Positions 58,844 through 64,000 of a DNA stretch of 64,000 nucleotides are shown here, in pieces. The notes under the pieces are model-generated. The model did not search any database. It saw only the letters and a list, made by a program, of their open reading frames with translations, and was not told the origin of the DNA. Origin of the DNA: Bryopsis sp. KO-2023. Taxonomy: Eukaryota > Chlorophyta > Ulvophyceae > Bryopsidales > Bryopsidaceae. The stretch is from NCBI GenBank assembly GCA_030272585.1, contig BSYQ01000005.1, positions 3,038,001 through 3,102,000 on the forward strand, read 5' to 3'. A program made the position numbers and the translations under genes. Numbering within the stretch: position 1 is the first letter of the stretch; each line of letters starts with the position of its first letter.

Positions 58844-61800
58844 TTACCTTAGGGATTGCATGGCATCCAGCAGCATGCGTTCAACCAGAGCTTTCATAGT
58901 GAGCACTGCAGCCTGCAACATTTCAGGGGAGCATTGGGGGGCAGTCAATCCAAATGACTCGGGGTCAAACGGAATGATGTCCTCATCATCGCTATCAAAC
59001 GACCCAGACGCGCTGGCCCCATCGTCAGCCCCATGATCGTCCACATTCATGAAGGCCCCATCGTTGCCCGCACTCTCAGCACCCCTCCCATTTTCTAAAT
59101 CCTCGCCTTGGGCTGCGTTGACTACACTTTGTGGGGGAGTTGCACTGACAATGAGACCAGGTGGCCCAGAGGGTTCTGGGATATATTCGATGCTGGCTTC
59201 CATAGGTGTGTGCGCCTGTGTTGTGCATATCAAGCCTGGTGGACCCGACGCTGAACCGTTGGCTGATGAGGGGGCCACCTCATTGGACACCTGCAAACCT
59301 GGGGGGATTGATCCATGTGCTGATGAAGGTGCTGGGACCTGACTGACGCCTGGAGTCTCACTGGTGTTGTTCAGCCCGGGGGGTCCAGTGTAACACTCGC
59401 CGCCACTAGAGATGTGACTTGACACAGGATTTGACCCAGACACCCCACTTCTTGGTGCATCCTGATGCATTTGTGAGTCTTGTGTCGACGACTGAGATGA
59501 GACATTCAAGCCTGGTGGCCCAGCTTGCAAAGGTGCAGTGTGATGTACGGTCCCCTGTGGGAGCAACCCTGGTGGCCCAGATTGCAAAGGTGCAGTGTAC
59601 TGTACGGTCCCATGTGGGAGCAACCCTGGTGGGCCTTGAGTCGACGCTGTTCCAAATTCCAGCCCAGGGGGTCCAGACCCACAAGGGGTCACCGGATTTG
59701 TGGGATTCGAGCTTTCCTGGGATGGAGTCAACCCTGGCGGCCCTGACCTGATCAGGTTGCCACAATCTATGCAGGAACAATGAATGCTTAGACACTGTCC
59801 CAGTGGAGCTGCGTCAATTCCAGTACATCCCTGAATAACGATGATGCACAAACGGCTGGTGTTTCAGAGCCTCACACAAACCTCTCACCTCCTGATTGAT
59901 TTTCATTTCCCTGGGGCACGCCTTTAACCCCGCTTGCATGTGAGCCATCCGCATTTTCCAGCAATCCATGGGGGGACTCCCTCAGTGCAGGCTGTCCATG
60001 CCCGTTGTGAGGTGTCCCTGGGGATTGAAGGACAGAACCCTGATCTCCTGGAAACTGCATCAACCCAGGGGGCCCCGGGAAGTTTTCCTCCAAGATATCG
60101 TAACATGGTGATGTGAACGAGGTTTGCTGGCTGAACCCTGCATGTGAATGCCACTCATCAGAGCCTAGTCTGACATTTAGCACGATGGAATGTTCAAATG
60201 GTGGACGAAAACAGAGTAGGTATTCGGAAAAGATTGACCCTGGAACATGTCCGTCACACCTGACTCAGCGCTGCTCCCTTGGGCTCGAGTTTGCAGAAAA
60301 TCTGTTTGGGAGGGCCCGATCCTGGAATCGGGGCTGGGGGATGGCTGTGGCGTTGTTTCATTGTTGGATTTGCTCCAATGAGTGTCCTTAAAGGCACCTC
60401 CTGAGGGCCCCCCAGTGATTCCCTCCACAGAGCTTCCACAAGAGACAGCTGACAAAACAGAAAAGCAAACCCAAATAATAATTAATAAAAATAAATTAAT
60501 AAATACATTAATTATATTATATTCAACATGTGCGCCCCCTTGGGGTTTGCTTGTTTTTCTGATTTAGATGTGTAACAGTCTGCTCACGTGAAATGGCCTC
60601 TTATCCAAACACACACTGGGGACAGGAAATGCTGTGCAAGCATTCGAGTCTGTCCATTGTTTACCTGCCTCTTTTCTGTTTTTAACTAACAAAAATTTTG
60701 CATTTGATGAAAGGGCGTACCTGGTGAAAATGGACCTGGAAAGGGTCTGACGAATTGACCATGGCTAGGTTGGGGTTGTACCGGCTCCGGGGGGTCCAGT
60801 ATTCTTATGTGATACAGTGTGACATTGAGATCCATGCTTGCAGTTTCGGTACAAATCCCTGCAGGCTGGCCAGCTCCATGTGCATGTCCCCAATCCCAGA
60901 TCTGCAACAAATAACATAATTCTCACACACAAGCCCTCAATTTCGGAGTGTGGATGAAACGACCTCTCAAACGCTCAGTTGCGGAGGAATGTTTCACATA
61001 GGTGGAGAAAAAAAGCACACAGCTAATATTTTGTTTTTGTTTTCCAAATTTGTACCCTCCTTGGTCGTTCATAGTAAAGCAGATTTGCAAAAAAGATGCA
61101 ACAGCTTGCATATTGATTTCTCTGGGAAAAAAACGTTGAAACTCTTCTGCTGCTTTTCCTCATATTGACACCCACCAATGAACTGCCTGATATTGGCTCT
61201 ATTTTTGGCACTCCAGTGAAAGCTAGCAAATTTGGACCCTCAGTCGCATCTGTGGTAAACTTGACGGAATACACCTCATGGTTGCCATCCACCTCAGGAT
61301 GGATGTTCGACACCGTCACGATTGAGACGCCTTCCTAACCCCCACCCCCCAAGAAGAAGAAAAGAAAATGATAATTTAATCAATATAACAAAGTTGCAGT
61401 CTTGTAAATGTATATGTGATCAGTGTTTTGTTCTGGAGGTTCGGGGTACATTGTGACAATACGTTTTTTGTTTTGTTTTTTCTGAATCGGCCTTTTACAC
61501 GTTTTCATGAACGGGCTGCACTCGGCTTTTTGGTCTCCTGAAAAATGGTTTCAATTAAAAAATAAAAAAAAAGGCATATATAATTTGTGGGGAATGGGAA
61601 GTGTTTTTTTTTTACCATGAATTTGTGTTTCCCATAAACTTCCAACCATGTGAGTGATCTTCCATCAGTCATCGTGGTTTGCCAGCATTTCAAAAGGTAC
61701 ACTGCTTCCCCATTTTTTGCTTGCCCCATTGGATGCACACGCTCCAGTGAAAACTGCACCCCCCAAAAATATGTTTTTTCAACTCACAAAAAGAAAGTCA

Positions 61801-62399
61801 AACGAGTGCTACAGATATTGAAACCAAACCCCCAAGTTTGGCCTCTGCTTTTGTTTCGAATTCAAATTCGATACTGTCAAGACGACACCCAAGCCCGTCA
61901 GAGAAACAAGGAAATCAAACTGCTGGTTTTCAGCCTATTTGCAAAGGTAAGCACCCTGTCTAGATGCGCCGCTTGGTATCGACGATAGCCATACTCTGCG
62001 ATCTTTGACGTCCTTGGCATCCACTCTTTTCCCTGTTGACGTCCGCCTGACGAATTTGCGATCCACGCTCCAAGTCTCTTCCTCGAACCCCTCATACGAC
62101 ACAGTCTGTGGCACCGCCTCCCAAAAGCTTCCTGAGATGCTTCCGCCCGCCTGTCGCCCGTCGTCCACCACGACCAAGCCCCTCGATGCGCAACCTCCAA
62201 GCTTTCCGCAAGAACTATACAAAGCCTCCAGAACTCCGTACAGCGCCTCCAGCGACTCCACGCTCGACCAGCGACAATGAAAGAAGGCAGGGTCCACCCC
62301 GCTCCGAAATTTCGTGGTGTCCTGCTCGGTTAGAAGATCCGTGCATATTTCTTCCGCCAAGGTGCTCTCCTCTATGGACGCGACAGGGTCGTAAGTCAT
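58844..62399 (-). CDS. Protein with repeated GPPGL motifs, candidate GYF-domain ligand (gene model uncertain)
   Basis: Likely exons: 62399-61955, 61753-61616, 61334-about 61175, 60901-60721, 60448-about 60200, about 60175-59890, and about 59765-58844. The first (MTYDPVASIEESTLAEEICT...) is a globular-looking unknown domain. The next two carry beta-strand-like stretches (AVYLLKCWQTTMTDGRSLTW; HEVYSVKFTTDATEGPNLLA). The rest is low-complexity, with about nine copies of GPPGL plus one IPPGL, an acidic segment (SDDEDIIPFDPESF) and a C-terminal helix (MKALVERMLLDAMQSL). PPG followed by a large hydrophobic residue is the consensus bound by GYF domains such as GIGYF1/2 and CD2BP2. An alternative exon at about 61537-61505 would end the upstream part as a separate protein, and the first intron does not close in phase by eye, so this may be two genes. 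Confidence 0.6.
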
Positions 62400-62997
62400 T
62401 TTCCTTCCTTTCCGATCTTCTTCCTCCCTCTCTCCTCCTCCGGTCGTAAGCTAGGTGGTGTCAGATCCAACGCGCGCCCTTGAGAAGCCAAGAACGCCGA
62501 TATATCGTCCCACACCCAACGCGCGCAGCAACCCGCGCGCGACGCCAGAATCGTCTCAAGGAAAAATGCCTTACTAACGACAAGATTTCGTATCGTAACC
62601 TGGGTTGCGTCATCTCCTTGCAAAGCGTCGCTCTTATGTAATGCGTGACGTTTTCTTGATGGATTTTTTGGGGGGTGGACTTTGTCCTGTGTATTAAACT
62701 CCCAGGGACGTTCATTTCGGAGTCGACGCTTTCTGGCAGTTAGCGGTCAGAACTTCCTTACCTGCAACCGGCGCGGTTCTCTCTATCGGTCCGGTTTTTT
62801 TTCGTTTTTTCTTTATTGGCACGTTTGATAGTTGCGCGCACGGCACACTGTACGATTAGAAACTGTGGTTTAAAAAAGAAAGGGGTGACGATAAACAGAA
62901 ACAAAAGCTCGGAAAAAAGAAAAAAAACAGACGCCGGGAGTTGTGAAGACGGTAGTGGCGAGGGATAAAAGACGGAGAGAGGAAAAAAAAAAGAAAT
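62400..62997. promoter_or_regulatory. Divergent intergenic region
   Basis: About 600 bp between the minus-strand start at 62399 and the plus-strand ATG at 62998, with locally CG-rich sequence (CGCGC words at 62518-62550). Probably promoter sequence. Confidence 0.35.
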
Positions 62998-63294
62998 ATG
63001 GCGCAAGGGTCGTCGGCGGGGAGCGAGATGGTGCACCAAGACAGTTTATTGGATTTGCTAATGCGTCAACAAACGCGAGGCGAGCAAGGCGTGAGGTATT
63101 TTTCAGCTTTAATTGTAACCAAAACAGTTTTGAAAACTGTGTCCCTGGACGGAACGAAACACGTCCCTCTGGGACCACCCAGACGACGAACTCCAGGGAG
63201 GAAAAAAAAAAACAGAACAGTTATCGACAGTTATCGGGTGTGGGTGGTGACGAGCATCGAAAAATGGCCAGTGGATGTCGGAAGGAGAAAATGA
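62998..63294 (+). CDS. Hypothetical protein or first exon, 98 codons
   Basis: ATG at 62998 opens MAQGSSAGSEMVHQDSLLDL, continuing to a stop at 63294. A GTGAGG donor after QTRGEQG (at about 63092) could end a first exon. A basic stretch RRRTPGRKKKNR lies downstream if it is unspliced. No family recognised. Confidence 0.35.
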   Translation: MAQGSSAGSEMVHQDSLLDLLMRQQTRGEQGVRYFSALIVTKTVLKTVSLDGTKHVPLGPPRRRTPGRKKKNRTVIDSYRVWVVTSIEKWPVDVGRRK

Positions 63295-64000
63295 AGGAAC
63301 CGAAGACCGTCGATTGGTCGCTGTGAAAAACGTGGCGGAATTTCGAGTGTCGGAATTCAGTAACGTCGTTGACCTCGCTTTTTTGTCGGAGCTTCGTTTC
63401 GGATCGTCCGAGTCGTCAACAGCTTGGAGTCGTTTCGCGGACGATATCGCACCGATCCCGTTACGTCGAAAAACCGGTCGTTCATAGTCTTCCGCGAAGT
63501 CATGGGCGACCTTTTGACTGGGTTTGACCCTACGCAATGGTCCAATATCACTCCCGTGCCTCTGACGAACATAAATACCGAGAGATCTTCGAAAGACGTC
63601 GTGGGTTTTCGCGTTTGCGCTTTTTGTTCTAGATCCTTTCCCATTTGTTCGACAATGGATAACGAATATTCTTGGTGTGTGTGTCTGGGTTTGACGGGTT
63701 CCAACCGTCGTCGACCGGTCAGCAACTGAATCGATGACGGTTATGAGGGGTTTTGTAGCAGTTTTTTTCGAATTGTCCTACACAGAATATAGAAAAAGGA
63801 AGAAGAAAAATACACCCTCTTCTGGGACACCATCCCGATTTAAAAAAAAGCAAAAAATGATGTCTAGAAACCTGGAATCAAAATGAAATTATCTGTGTTC
63901 GCCCATTTTTTTTGCAAATGTCGAGCCCCAGATCAACTTTAAAACGCAGGATGCAAATTGGATTTCAAAATGCGAGTCCACACAAGCAATCTAATTTCTT
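63295..64000. other. No gene fixed
   Basis: Frames of about 70-140 codons occur on both strands between 63109 and 63729 and overlap one another. None has a recognised motif. The last 250 bp are AT-rich. Confidence 0.4.

Overview
The window is a nuclear eukaryotic sequence: genes are split by short introns (mostly about 60-400 bp) with GT-AG borders and T-rich 3' ends, intergenic DNA is full of homopolymer and microsatellite tracts, and there are no bacterial-style operons outside the transposons. The gene set (condensin subunit, PCF11, Misato, a DECH-box RIG-I/Dicer-type helicase, a trypsin-fold protein, secreted Cys-rich proteins) suits an animal or another opisthokont-grade lineage. I cannot name the organism, and an algal source is not excluded.

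Layout. 1-3.2 kb: a plus-strand condensin subunit 1 (NCAPD2/Cnd1) segment that stops where a transposon block begins. 3.5-16.1 kb: a GC-rich fold-back repeat built on CCCCGCACA, split by a minus-strand Ty3/gypsy chromovirus (3776-15600, TSD AGAGG), which itself contains a second, whole-looking plus-strand chromovirus (4963-13199). 16.1-28.9 kb: a large palindrome holding two head-to-head copies of one six-exon gene for a secreted Ala-rich, Cys-containing protein. The right copy (27347-28739) is open throughout. The left copy is cut in exon 5 by a GATCGG-rich DNA transposon (16655-25902, 8-bp TSD, hAT-like), which carries a coding-free LTR element (16764-24981, TSD GTTTG) and an inverted pair of tRNA-derived units. 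The intact right arm preserves the empty site.

29-64 kb is gene-bearing and mostly unique: a trypsin-fold protein that has lost catalytic His and Ser (30269-31618, minus); a basic five-exon protein with an NERFLQNTL motif (32796-35390, minus); a six-TM protein (38041-39495, minus); an 88-aa mitochondrial-looking single-pass protein (40476-41439, minus) divergent from PCF11 (41757-46417, plus); a secreted 11-Cys protein (48076-48591, minus); Misato/DML1 (49132-53166, plus); a ten-exon, 742-aa RIG-I-like DECH helicase without the usual C-terminal RNA-cap domain (53938-58698, minus); and a protein with about nine GPPGL motifs, candidate GYF-domain ligands (58844-62399, minus).

For the genes with a complete model below, exon coordinates were read by hand from splice signals and reading-frame phase, and the summed coding lengths are multiples of three. 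Models flagged as uncertain (condensin, PCF11 middle, GPPGL protein) are not fully resolved. The strongest stories are the inverted gene pair with its datable stack of insertions, the catalytically dead protease homologue, and the minimal RIG-I-like helicase next to a multivalent PPGL protein.
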